Assembly: GCF_900142545.1 (NCBI RefSeq)
Contig: NZ_FRBF01000006.1
Location: 124,001 to 188,000, forward strand
Length of the DNA: 64,000 nt
Direction: 5' to 3'
Origin: Fibrobacter sp. UWT2
GTDB lineage: Bacteria > Fibrobacterota > Fibrobacteria > Fibrobacterales > Fibrobacteraceae
In this document: one piece after another, positions 6,331-14,557 of the stretch
Position numbering within the stretch: position 1 is the stretch's first letter
Layout of the letters: the number at the start of each line of letters is the position of its first letter
Notes under the pieces: model-generated
Told to the model about the DNA's origin: nothing
The model's database searches: none
What the model saw: the letters and a program-made list of their open reading frames with translations, nothing else
Program-made: the position numbers and the translations under genes

Positions 6331-9090
6331 ATGCGGATACTTGCATTTTTCTTTGTATCTTTAGTTCTTTTAGCGTGTTCGCAAGAGAGTGGATCTTCGA
6401 GCGCCATTGTCGTTGATTTTTCAGATGACGAATTAGAAGGCATGGTGCGTGTGACTGCACGAAATGCAAATGCCTTGCTAGGAACAAACGACCCTCTGGC
6501 CAAAACCGAAGAAACTCCTCAGATGAGGGTCAAAATCGACTATTCCTTTTCGATGGGAAAACACGAGGTCACCTGCGGCGAATTCAATAAGCTGATGAAA
6601 CCTCAGGGACTTGAGCTCCCGTGCGAAAACAAGAATATTCCGGCTACGGACTTGACTTATTATGATGCCGTTTTGTTTGCTAACGAAAAGAGTAAAGACG
6701 GTGATTTCGATACGGTGTACACTTATACAAGCAAGCAGATGGACACTGATGGCCATTGTACGTTCTTGGAAGGTTTTAATTTTCATCCGGATGTCAATGG
6801 CTACCGTTTGCCTACGGAAGCGGAATGGGTCTTGGTGGCGGGCCGCTACTGGAATCCTAAATCGGGGTGGCATTCCGAAAATTCGGGTATGAAACTACAT
6901 GAAGTCTGTACCCGCACAGAAAATAGCGAATTTTGCGACTTGGCGGGCAACGCCATGGAATGGGTGAATGACTGGCTTGGATTCTTTAGGGATACGACGG
7001 TTTACAATTATGCAGGTTCTCCAGACGGCGGAAACTTGGGCAAAAGAATCGTGAAAGGGGGAAGCTATCGCCAGCAGCCTTCTGCCATGCATCTCTATGG
7101 CCGTACTGACGTCTATACTATTACCTCTGCTAGCCGTGCCGATTATGTCGGCTTCCGTTTGGGCTTTGGAGCCATTCCTGATGCTGTATGGATGGACTAC
7201 AACGGCTTGGTGAATACGACGCGCGTGATTTCGTTGGTGAACCAACGTACGTTGAAATCTAAACTGGGTACCTACAAGGTTTTACTTGCGTTCAGAAACA
7301 ACGTCAGCGAAACTATGGCCTATCAGAACTATTCTGATGGTTCCATTTATACGGCAGAATTTCCGGATATCTATGAATCTTACCACCCTGAAATTTCTCC
7401 TAATGGCCGCTACATTGCCTATTGTTCGGGGCTTGAAGGTGTGTCGGGCAGTTCAAAGCTGTACGTAAGAGTGCTGACCTTGAATGAACACAATATCGTT
7501 GAATTGAATGTCAAGAGTGCGGCGATTCCCCGTTGGCGAGTCCTCGATAATGGGGATACGGTCATTGTTTATGTGACCGATGCCGGCAGTAACAAGAATA
7601 CTGAAACGTTCAAGTCTGCTTCGACTTGGCAGGTGAAGTTTGAAAAAGGCCGCTTTGGAGAGCCGAAAAAATTATTTGACGGTGCTTACCATGATGGTAT
7701 TAGCAGCGACAATAAATTGGCGGTTAGTGGTGCTCGCTTACTCCGTGCGAAGATGGCCGATTCCTCAAATACCTTGTCGAGTGGCCGCGATTCCGTATGG
7801 TACAACGGGGAACAGGCCTGCAACGCCTCCCTTGCTACGGATGGCTCCAAGAAAACGCTGTTCCTTGATTTTGGTAGCGAAACAGGAAAGAAGTTTGTAG
7901 GCGAATCTTATGGTGTTCATGAACGTTTGCTCGTCATGGATAGCACGGGTAAGCTGATCCATTCTGTCAAGGCTCCGGCGGGTTATTCTTTTGACCATAG
8001 CGAATGGGTTCGTGGCCGTTCGGATTTTGCCGTTGTGTCGCTCTCTGATGCTAACGGCATGCACAATAAGATTGCCCTTGTGAATGTGCTGGACAGCAGC
8101 ATTACGGAACTGGTGGAAGGTGAAGACCTGTGGCAACCGACTATGTGGATTCCGGATTCTTTCGACAAGTCTACTTCTGAACTCGATGAAGATAGTGCAG
8201 GCGTCTATATGCATATTGGCGATAAGCTGGAGGGCGTTTTGATGCGCTACAAGATGGAACTCCTGTGGCGTTATCGCGATACGGCCAATGTGGTCGTGGT
8301 GGGTTCTTCTCGTCCGTTACTTTCGGTATCTCCTAAATATTTTAGCTCCAAATATTTTGTCATCAATCTAGCGCAAACGCCTAATTCCATCTACATGACT
8401 AGGGATTACTTGAACAATTACATTTATCCCCATGTCCGTCGAATGAAATACATTATTCTGTCGCTGGATATCGACTTGTGGTACAAGGACAATGGTCCTA
8501 ACAGTGATAATTTCTTTGTGAAAGGTTATGAACAGTATGCCGGTTTTGTGTACGACAAGAATCACAACTACTGGCAGGATGGTTACCCGACAGGCCTTTT
8601 GGAATATACCGAAAACTACATTGGCGTCGAAGGGGAAGCCTATTATTTGGATGATCGTGGACGTTACCTCGCTTCGGATTGTAAGGCTTGGGGTGAACCG
8701 GACATTGAAATGGATTCGATGTATTATGACAAGCATCCTGAAGTCCTTGAAAATTCGATCGCCGTTTTGAAGGATATCTTGAAAAAGGCGGAAGAAAATA
8801 AGGTCTTTGTGGTCGGTGTGATTTTCCCGCAGAATCCCAAGTACAAAAAGACTGGTGCGTTTGGCCGTTATGGTGTTCGTAGAAGTCACGCAAAAAAGAT
8901 TATCCAGGATTTGATAGACCTTGAAAAAGATTATCCTCATTTTAAGGTGTTTGACCAGAACAAGATGGGCGACCACGATTACGATGATGACAAGGCGAAC
9001 GATTCCGACCATCTTTGCATGAAGGGTGCGGCAAAACTTTCGACTCGCGTTTATGAGTTTATTAAGACTTTGAAGGAAAAAGATGAATAG
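6331..9090 (+). CDS. TIGR02171-family tri-domain lipoprotein, copy 1
   Basis: A 919-residue lipoprotein (lipobox Cys16, ACSQESG). Three regions can be read. About 45-285 is an FGE/SUMF1-like fold (GKHEVTCGEFN, YRLPTEAEW, DLAGNAMEWVNDWLG, VKGGSY, DYVGFRLGFG). About 300-620 is a TolB/PD40-like beta-propeller (YHPEISPNGRYIAYCSG, STWQVKF near 430, FDHSEW near 553). About 645-919 is SGNH-hydrolase-like, with GSSR at 658-661 as the GDS-type nucleophile block and DHL at 893-895 as the DxxH-type block. The length, lipid anchor and sequence match what I know of the Fibrobacter paralogous family TIGR02171, function unknown. The FGE-type catalytic Cys pair is not evident, so that domain is probably for binding. 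The stop overlaps the next start by 8 nt. Confidence 0.85.
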   Translation: MRILAFFFVSLVLLACSQESGSSSAIVVDFSDDELEGMVRVTARNANALLGTNDPLAKTEETPQMRVKIDYSFSMGKHEVTCGEFNKLMKPQGLELPCENKNIPATDLTYYDAVLFANEKSKDGDFDTVYTYTSKQMDTDGHCTFLEGFNFHPDVNGYRLPTEAEWVLVAGRYWNPKSGWHSENSGMKLHEVCTRTENSEFCDLAGNAMEWVNDWLGFFRDTTVYNYAGSPDGGNLGKRIVKGGSYRQQPSAMHLYGRTDVYTITSASRADYVGFRLGFGAIPDAVWMDYNGLVNTTRVISLVNQRTLKSKLGTYKVLLAFRNNVSETMAYQNYSDGSIYTAEFPDIYESYHPEISPNGRYIAYCSGLEGVSGSSKLYVRVLTLNEHNIVELNVKSAAIPRWRVLDNGDTVIVYVTDAGSNKNTETFKSASTWQVKFEKGRFGEPKKLFDGAYHDGISSDNKLAVSGARLLRAKMADSSNTLSSGRDSVWYNGEQACNASLATDGSKKTLFLDFGSETGKKFVGESYGVHERLLVMDSTGKLIHSVKAPAGYSFDHSEWVRGRSDFAVVSLSDANGMHNKIALVNVLDSSITELVEGEDLWQPTMWIPDSFDKSTSELDEDSAGVYMHIGDKLEGVLMRYKMELLWRYRDTANVVVVGSSRPLLSVSPKYFSSKYFVINLAQTPNSIYMTRDYLNNYIYPHVRRMKYIILSLDIDLWYKDNGPNSDNFFVKGYEQYAGFVYDKNHNYWQDGYPTGLLEYTENYIGVEGEAYYLDDRGRYLASDCKAWGEPDIEMDSMYYDKHPEVLENSIAVLKDILKKAEENKVFVVGVIFPQNPKYKKTGAFGRYGVRRSHAKKIIQDLIDLEKDYPHFKVFDQNKMGDHDYDDDKANDSDHLCMKGAAKLSTRVYEFIKTLKEKDE

Positions 9091-11815
9091 GATCCTTTTA
9101 TTGCTGCTGGGCGTTTGTCTATTCGCCTGCTCCAATTCCGAAAGCGTGTATTCGCAGCATGATTCGGATCCTGTTCTTGCTGTTGATTCTTTAGACGGAA
9201 TGCTTTCTGTTCGATTGGAACAGAAGAAGTTGCATCTCGGTACAGACGAAACGGCGGCTAAGGCGAATGAACGCCCGCAAATGAAGGTCTTACTGAATTA
9301 CGATTTTTCAATTGGCAAGCATGAGGTGACTTGCCGTGAATTTAACGACTTAATGAAGTTGGCGGGCACTTCGCTGGATTGTGAAAGTGGAGATTTGCCG
9401 GCCACGAATTTGACTTACTACGATGCAGTCTTGTTTGCCAATGCCCGTAGCAAGGCCGAAGGCTTTGATACGGCTTACTCCTATACGGCTGCAGTTTTCG
9501 ATGCCGAAAAGCACTGCTCCAATTTGGAGGGCTTTGCATTCCACCCTGAAAAAGAAGGCTACCGTTTGCCGACGGAAGCGGAATGGACTTATGTGGCGAA
9601 TTTGAATTGGAGACCCGATTCTGCTTGGACTGCGGATAATTCTGGCTTTAAGCTGCATGAAGTTTGTCACTTTGCCTCTGCCGATGTGGATGTTTGCGAC
9701 ATGGCGGGTAACGCCATGGAGTGGGTAAATGACTGGCTTGGAGCATTCCGCGATACGACCGTGTCGAATTACGTGGGCGCTCCTGATGGCGGTTCGCTCG
9801 GCCAGCGCGTCGTGAAGGGTGGTAGCTACCGGAACGAGGCGCATTCCATTGCGCTTTATGCACGCGGAGACGTGTACACGGTGACTTCTTCGACGAAGGC
9901 CGACTATGTAGGCTTTCGTCTGGCCTTCGGTGCGATTCCCGATGCGACATGGATGAATTCCAATGGCGATGCTATGACAAGTCGAATTGTTCCCTTGGCG
10001 AATTCCTCTAGCATTCGCTCTCAAACAGGAACGTTCCGCTCGAAGTTGGTTTTCCGCAACGATTTAACAGGGAATCTGGCTTTTATCGATTATTCCAATA
10101 GCATTCTGTCGGTTGTTGAAATCGCCGATACGATTGATGCCTACCATCCTGAAATTTCTCCCGATGGCAAGAAAGTCGCTTTTTGCACCGGCCTCGAAGG
10201 TGTTTCTGGCAAGTCGTCGCTTTATGTCCGCGACTTGAATGGGGAAGGTTCGAATCTCGTCAAACTAGAGGTAGAATCTGCTGCGATTCCTCGTTGGCGC
10301 GTTCTTGAAAACGGCGACACGGTGATTGTTTATGTGACGAATGCCGGCAATAACAAGAACGAATCTTCTTTTAAGGAAACTTCGACTTGGCAGGTGAAAT
10401 TTGCTAAAGGCAAGTTCGGTAAGCCTGAAAAATTATTTGATGGCGCGTATCATGGCGGCATCAGTGAAGACGGCTCCTTGGCGGTGACCGGGGCAAGGCT
10501 ACTGCGTGCTCGAGTTTCAAGTCATGATACGGTGTGGTATAACGAAGAGCAGGCTTGCAATGCGTCCTTGGCGAAGGATAGTAGCAAGCGCACCTTGTTC
10601 CTTGATTTTGGCGGTAAGACCGGTCGTGACTACGTGGGTGAAGATTATAGTACCCATCAGAGGCTTTTAATTGCCGATAGCACAGGAAAGTTGATTGGCT
10701 CGGTAGAGGCTCCGGCGGGCTATACTTTTGACCATAGCGAATGGACTCTTGGTGGAAATGATCTTGCGGTAGCCACGTTGACCAATAGTGCTGGCGCTCA
10801 TACTAAAATCGTGCTGGTGAATTTGGCTAATGGGGAAGTGATGGATTTGGCCGAGGGTGACGAACTTTGGCATCCGAACTTTTGGTCTTTGCAAAATAGC
10901 GTGCTGAAAAACGTAACGCTGGATGTGGATAGCGCCGGCGTATACCTGGACGAAGACTTTGATGTGGGTGCCACCATATTGCGCTACAAGATTGAATTGG
11001 TGTGGACCTACCGAGATTGGGCGAATGTGGTGGTGCTTGGTTCTTCGCGCCCCCAGTCAGGAATTATTCCTGCAAAGATGCGTGATGAGTTCAAGACTAT
11101 AAATGTGACGAATGTGCCGAATATGGTCGCTTCTACGGAATTCATTGCGAAGAATTATGTATTCCCGCATGTGAAAAATTTGAAGTACCTTATTGTCTCC
11201 TTGGATATTGATTTGTGGCACAAGGATGAACATAGTGAATACAATTTCTTCTACCAGGATTACAAGAAGTATCCGGGATATGTCTACGACGAAAATCATG
11301 ATTTCTGGAAGAACGGTTACCCCGAAGGTTTGGCGGAACTGACCCAGAATACGTTAGGGCAGGAATACAACGAAAACTTGTTGCGCTCGACGTTGGGTTA
11401 TGTGCCCGGTGCCCCGGCCAATTGGGAAGAAAAACCTGCAGTGGAATTTGATAGCACCTGGATGGATTATTGGCCCGATCATTTCGAAGCGTCTCTTGAA
11501 CATTTGCAGAATGTTTTGAAAATGGCCGAGAATTACAATGTGAAGGTGATCGGCATTGTTTTCCCCCAGAGTCCGAATTTCAAGAAAACGGGCGCTTTTG
11601 GCCGTTATGGCGTTCGCAGAAGCGAGGCTCCGGCCTTGCTGAAACGAATCCAGAATCTAGAATCTGTCTACCCGAACTTTATTTTCTGGGATGAAAATAA
11701 AATGGGCGACCACGATTACGATGATTCAATGGCCAATAATAAGGACCATTTGAGCGATTTGGGGGCGCAACAGTTGACGGAACGGTTAAATTTATTGTTG
11801 GAAGGCTTGGAGTAA
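9083..11815 (+). CDS. TIGR02171-family tri-domain lipoprotein, copy 2
   Basis: A 910-residue paralog with lipobox ACSNSES. It has the same order of FGE-like region (GKHEVTCREFN, DMAGNAMEWVNDWLG, VKGGSYRN, DYVGFRLAFG), propeller (YHPEISPDGKKVAFCTG, AAIPRWRVLENGDTVIVYVT) and SGNH-like C-terminus (GSSR at 653-656, DHL at 888-890). The propeller is the best conserved part among copies; the 700-830 stretch has a copy-specific insert around NWEEKPAVEFDS. The start codon overlaps the end of copy 1 (ATGAATAG) with AAGGA upstream, indicating translational coupling. Function unknown; an outer-membrane or surface enzyme acting on glycan is an inference from the SGNH-like motifs and the neighbours. Confidence 0.85.
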   Translation: MNRILLLLLGVCLFACSNSESVYSQHDSDPVLAVDSLDGMLSVRLEQKKLHLGTDETAAKANERPQMKVLLNYDFSIGKHEVTCREFNDLMKLAGTSLDCESGDLPATNLTYYDAVLFANARSKAEGFDTAYSYTAAVFDAEKHCSNLEGFAFHPEKEGYRLPTEAEWTYVANLNWRPDSAWTADNSGFKLHEVCHFASADVDVCDMAGNAMEWVNDWLGAFRDTTVSNYVGAPDGGSLGQRVVKGGSYRNEAHSIALYARGDVYTVTSSTKADYVGFRLAFGAIPDATWMNSNGDAMTSRIVPLANSSSIRSQTGTFRSKLVFRNDLTGNLAFIDYSNSILSVVEIADTIDAYHPEISPDGKKVAFCTGLEGVSGKSSLYVRDLNGEGSNLVKLEVESAAIPRWRVLENGDTVIVYVTNAGNNKNESSFKETSTWQVKFAKGKFGKPEKLFDGAYHGGISEDGSLAVTGARLLRARVSSHDTVWYNEEQACNASLAKDSSKRTLFLDFGGKTGRDYVGEDYSTHQRLLIADSTGKLIGSVEAPAGYTFDHSEWTLGGNDLAVATLTNSAGAHTKIVLVNLANGEVMDLAEGDELWHPNFWSLQNSVLKNVTLDVDSAGVYLDEDFDVGATILRYKIELVWTYRDWANVVVLGSSRPQSGIIPAKMRDEFKTINVTNVPNMVASTEFIAKNYVFPHVKNLKYLIVSLDIDLWHKDEHSEYNFFYQDYKKYPGYVYDENHDFWKNGYPEGLAELTQNTLGQEYNENLLRSTLGYVPGAPANWEEKPAVEFDSTWMDYWPDHFEASLEHLQNVLKMAENYNVKVIGIVFPQSPNFKKTGAFGRYGVRRSEAPALLKRIQNLESVYPNFIFWDENKMGDHDYDDSMANNKDHLSDLGAQQLTERLNLLLEGLE

Positions 11816-11818
11816 GTC

Positions 11819-14557
11819 ATGAAACAAATTCTTTTTTGCATCACACTTTTGATGACGGCGTTCTTCGGAACGTCTTGCTCTAATTCGGAAAGTGTATCGT
11901 CATCTGGAGCTCCGGCGGAATTTAGCCAGGACACGCTTTCGGGCATGATTCGCGTTAAGGCGACAGACAAGAAAGTTTCCCTGGGCACGAACGAAGCTTC
12001 TGCGAAGGCGAATGAACGCCCGGTTATGCAGGTGAGCTTTGATTACGATTTTTCGATTGGTAAGCATGAAGTGACTTGCAGCGAGTTCAATGAACTGATG
12101 CCGTCTTCTACGGGGCTGACGCTTGCTTGCGAAAACGGTGATTTGCCGGCGGCCGATTTGACTTATTACGATGCGGTTCTATTTGCCAACGCTCGCAGCA
12201 AGGCCGAAAATCTCGATACGGCTTATACTTATGTCAACGCCTCTTTTGATGCTGAAAAGCATTGCACGAACTTGGAAGGTTTTGCCTATCATCCCGAGGT
12301 TGCAGGCTATCGCTTGCCGACAGAAGCTGAATGGATTTATGTGGCTTCGCTTGATTGGAATGTTAAAAAAGCGTGGCTCGCAGAAAATTCGGATTACCAG
12401 TCCCATGAAGTATGCTCCATCAAGGCGTCCGAAAATAGCCCCTGCGACATGATCGGTAACGTGATGGAATGGGTGAATGACTGGTTGGGCTATTTCCGCG
12501 ATACGACGGTGCAGAATTATGTGGGTGCCCCTGATGCCAATGCCGTTGGGCAACGTGTGGTGAAGGGCGGAAGCTTCCGCAATGCCGAAAAATCCGTTAC
12601 GCCGTATTCTCGCGGCGATGTGTATACGGTGACATCAGCCACTAGGGCCAACTATGTGGGCTTCCGTTTGGCTTATGGTGTTATTCCGAATGCGGTTTGG
12701 CTGAATTCTAGCGGAAACGCTGTTGTAAGCCGAATTGTGTCTTTGGTGAATTCTTCGACGATTCGTTCGCTGACGGGAACTTACCGCACAAAACTCGCTT
12801 TCCGTAACGATGTTTCTGGAAATCTTGCTTTTGTTGATTTTTCGGGCGGAACGAATTCGGTCGTTGAAATTAACGATACGCTCGAAGTATATCATCCCGA
12901 GATTTCTCCTAATGGCAAAAAGGTCGCCTTCTCTACGGGCTTTGAAGGTGTTGCTGGCAAGTCGGCGCTTTATGTTCGCGACTTGAATGCGAAGGGCTCG
13001 AACCTTGTCAAGCTTGAGGTAGAATCTGCCGCGATTCCCCGCTGGAGAATCCTTGAAAATGGCGATACGGTGATTGTCTATGTGACGGATGCCGGAAACA
13101 ACAAAGATGAAGCTTCCTTTAAATCGGCTTCGACGTGGCAGGTCAAATTTGCGGACAACAAGTTCGGAACTCCGGAAAAACTCTTTGACGGAGCGTTCCA
13201 TGGCGGCATTAGCGAAGACAATACGCTTGCTGTTACGGGTGCTAGACTTTTGCGGGCTCGCGTGGATGGCGAAAATGAAGTTTGGTACAATGGAGAACAG
13301 GCTTGCAACGCTTCTTTGTCTAAAGATAGCAGCAAGCGGACTTTGTTCCTCGATTTCGGCAGCAAGACCGGTCGCGCTTTTGTGGGTGCCAATTATGGAA
13401 CTCATGAACGCCTTTTGGTCGCCGATGCCCAAGGAAACTTGATCCAGTCGGTGGCGGCACCGGCGGGATATTCCTTTGATCATAGCGAATGGGTTAGCGG
13501 CGGTAACGACTTGGTGGTTGCGACGCTTACAAACGCCGATGGCGCTCACAAGAAGATTGTCGCCGTGAACTTGGCAGATAGCTCTGTTATGGAACTGACG
13601 GAAGGTGATGAACTTTGGCACCCCTGTTTGTGGCAACAGAAGAACGCTTCGTCCGGCGAAGACGATTTCTTGAATTTGGATAGCGCCGGTGTTTACCTGT
13701 CTGAAAATCATGAAATCGAACAAGCCCGTTTCCGTATCAAGTTGGAACTTTTCTGGAAGAACCTTGATTCCATAAAGGTGTTCTTTGCGGGAAGTTCCCG
13801 AATGGAAATGGGGGTGTATCCTGACATTTATCCTGAATGGGGAATGTTCAATTTTGGCGTTACCGGCATTGACCCGAAGCGAGACTTCTACTTCGTGAAA
13901 AACTACGCCTTGAATCATTTGAAGAATTTGAAGGCGATTGCAGTTTCTATTGATTTGGACGGCTGGCGTGGCAATGAAAACCATCTGGGCTTGGTCTTGA
14001 GTTCGGGAGTGGGGTATGCTTACGACGCCAATCATGATTTCTGGAAGGATGGTCTGCCTGCCGGCTTTATCGAGGCGGTAGAAAATGGATTCCCCGCCGA
14101 AGAAGAGGAAGTCGTCAACTTCTCGCCGCGTGGAGGATTGCAGCCGCTTTCCAATGGCTGGACATTTAATGGAATTGAAATCCTTGCGGATTCCGTTTTT
14201 AAAGAAACAGAAATGTCCTATTTGAATGAGCGCATTGATGAATTGAAAGAAATTGTCAAGATTGCTTCGGAAAGAAATATTTATGTCATCGGAATTATGT
14301 TCCCGCAGGCTCCGCAGTACAAGAATACGGGAGCTTATGGCCTGTATGGCATGCAGAGAAGTGTGGTGAAAAAAATTATTGCCCAGTTGAATACCTATGC
14401 CGATGAAGAACCCTACTTTATTTTGATGGACGAAAATAAAATGGGGGATCATGATTATACGGACGATATGGCGCAAAACCGCGATCACTTGAGTTATGCG
14501 GGGGCGCAACAGATGACGGCTCGTGTTGAATCTCTATTGAGATCACTTAAATGGTGA
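11819..14557 (+). CDS. TIGR02171-family tri-domain lipoprotein, copy 3
   Basis: A 912-residue paralog with lipobox SCSNSES. The FGE-like region (GKHEVTCSEFN, DMIGNVMEWVNDWLG, VKGGSFRN) and propeller (YHPEISPNGKKVAFSTG, AAIPRWRILENGDTVIVYVT) track copies 2 and 4 closely. The C-terminal domain is the most different of the four in the operon: GSSRMEMGVYP (GSSR at 658-661), IDLDGW where copies 1, 2 and 4 have DIDLW or DIDFW, and an acidic insert EEEEV near 760; the DHL block is kept at 889-891. Its start is 3 nt after the stop of copy 2. The split between a constant N-terminal two thirds and a divergent C-terminal third suggests a change of ligand or substrate. Confidence 0.85.
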   Translation: MKQILFCITLLMTAFFGTSCSNSESVSSSGAPAEFSQDTLSGMIRVKATDKKVSLGTNEASAKANERPVMQVSFDYDFSIGKHEVTCSEFNELMPSSTGLTLACENGDLPAADLTYYDAVLFANARSKAENLDTAYTYVNASFDAEKHCTNLEGFAYHPEVAGYRLPTEAEWIYVASLDWNVKKAWLAENSDYQSHEVCSIKASENSPCDMIGNVMEWVNDWLGYFRDTTVQNYVGAPDANAVGQRVVKGGSFRNAEKSVTPYSRGDVYTVTSATRANYVGFRLAYGVIPNAVWLNSSGNAVVSRIVSLVNSSTIRSLTGTYRTKLAFRNDVSGNLAFVDFSGGTNSVVEINDTLEVYHPEISPNGKKVAFSTGFEGVAGKSALYVRDLNAKGSNLVKLEVESAAIPRWRILENGDTVIVYVTDAGNNKDEASFKSASTWQVKFADNKFGTPEKLFDGAFHGGISEDNTLAVTGARLLRARVDGENEVWYNGEQACNASLSKDSSKRTLFLDFGSKTGRAFVGANYGTHERLLVADAQGNLIQSVAAPAGYSFDHSEWVSGGNDLVVATLTNADGAHKKIVAVNLADSSVMELTEGDELWHPCLWQQKNASSGEDDFLNLDSAGVYLSENHEIEQARFRIKLELFWKNLDSIKVFFAGSSRMEMGVYPDIYPEWGMFNFGVTGIDPKRDFYFVKNYALNHLKNLKAIAVSIDLDGWRGNENHLGLVLSSGVGYAYDANHDFWKDGLPAGFIEAVENGFPAEEEEVVNFSPRGGLQPLSNGWTFNGIEILADSVFKETEMSYLNERIDELKEIVKIASERNIYVIGIMFPQAPQYKNTGAYGLYGMQRSVVKKIIAQLNTYADEEPYFILMDENKMGDHDYTDDMAQNRDHLSYAGAQQMTARVESLLRSLKW

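Noticed and set aside
12635-14509. A 624-codon frame antisense to TIGR02171 copy 3
   Set aside because: Shadow of a gene whose product is conserved in five copies; basic, motif-free translation.
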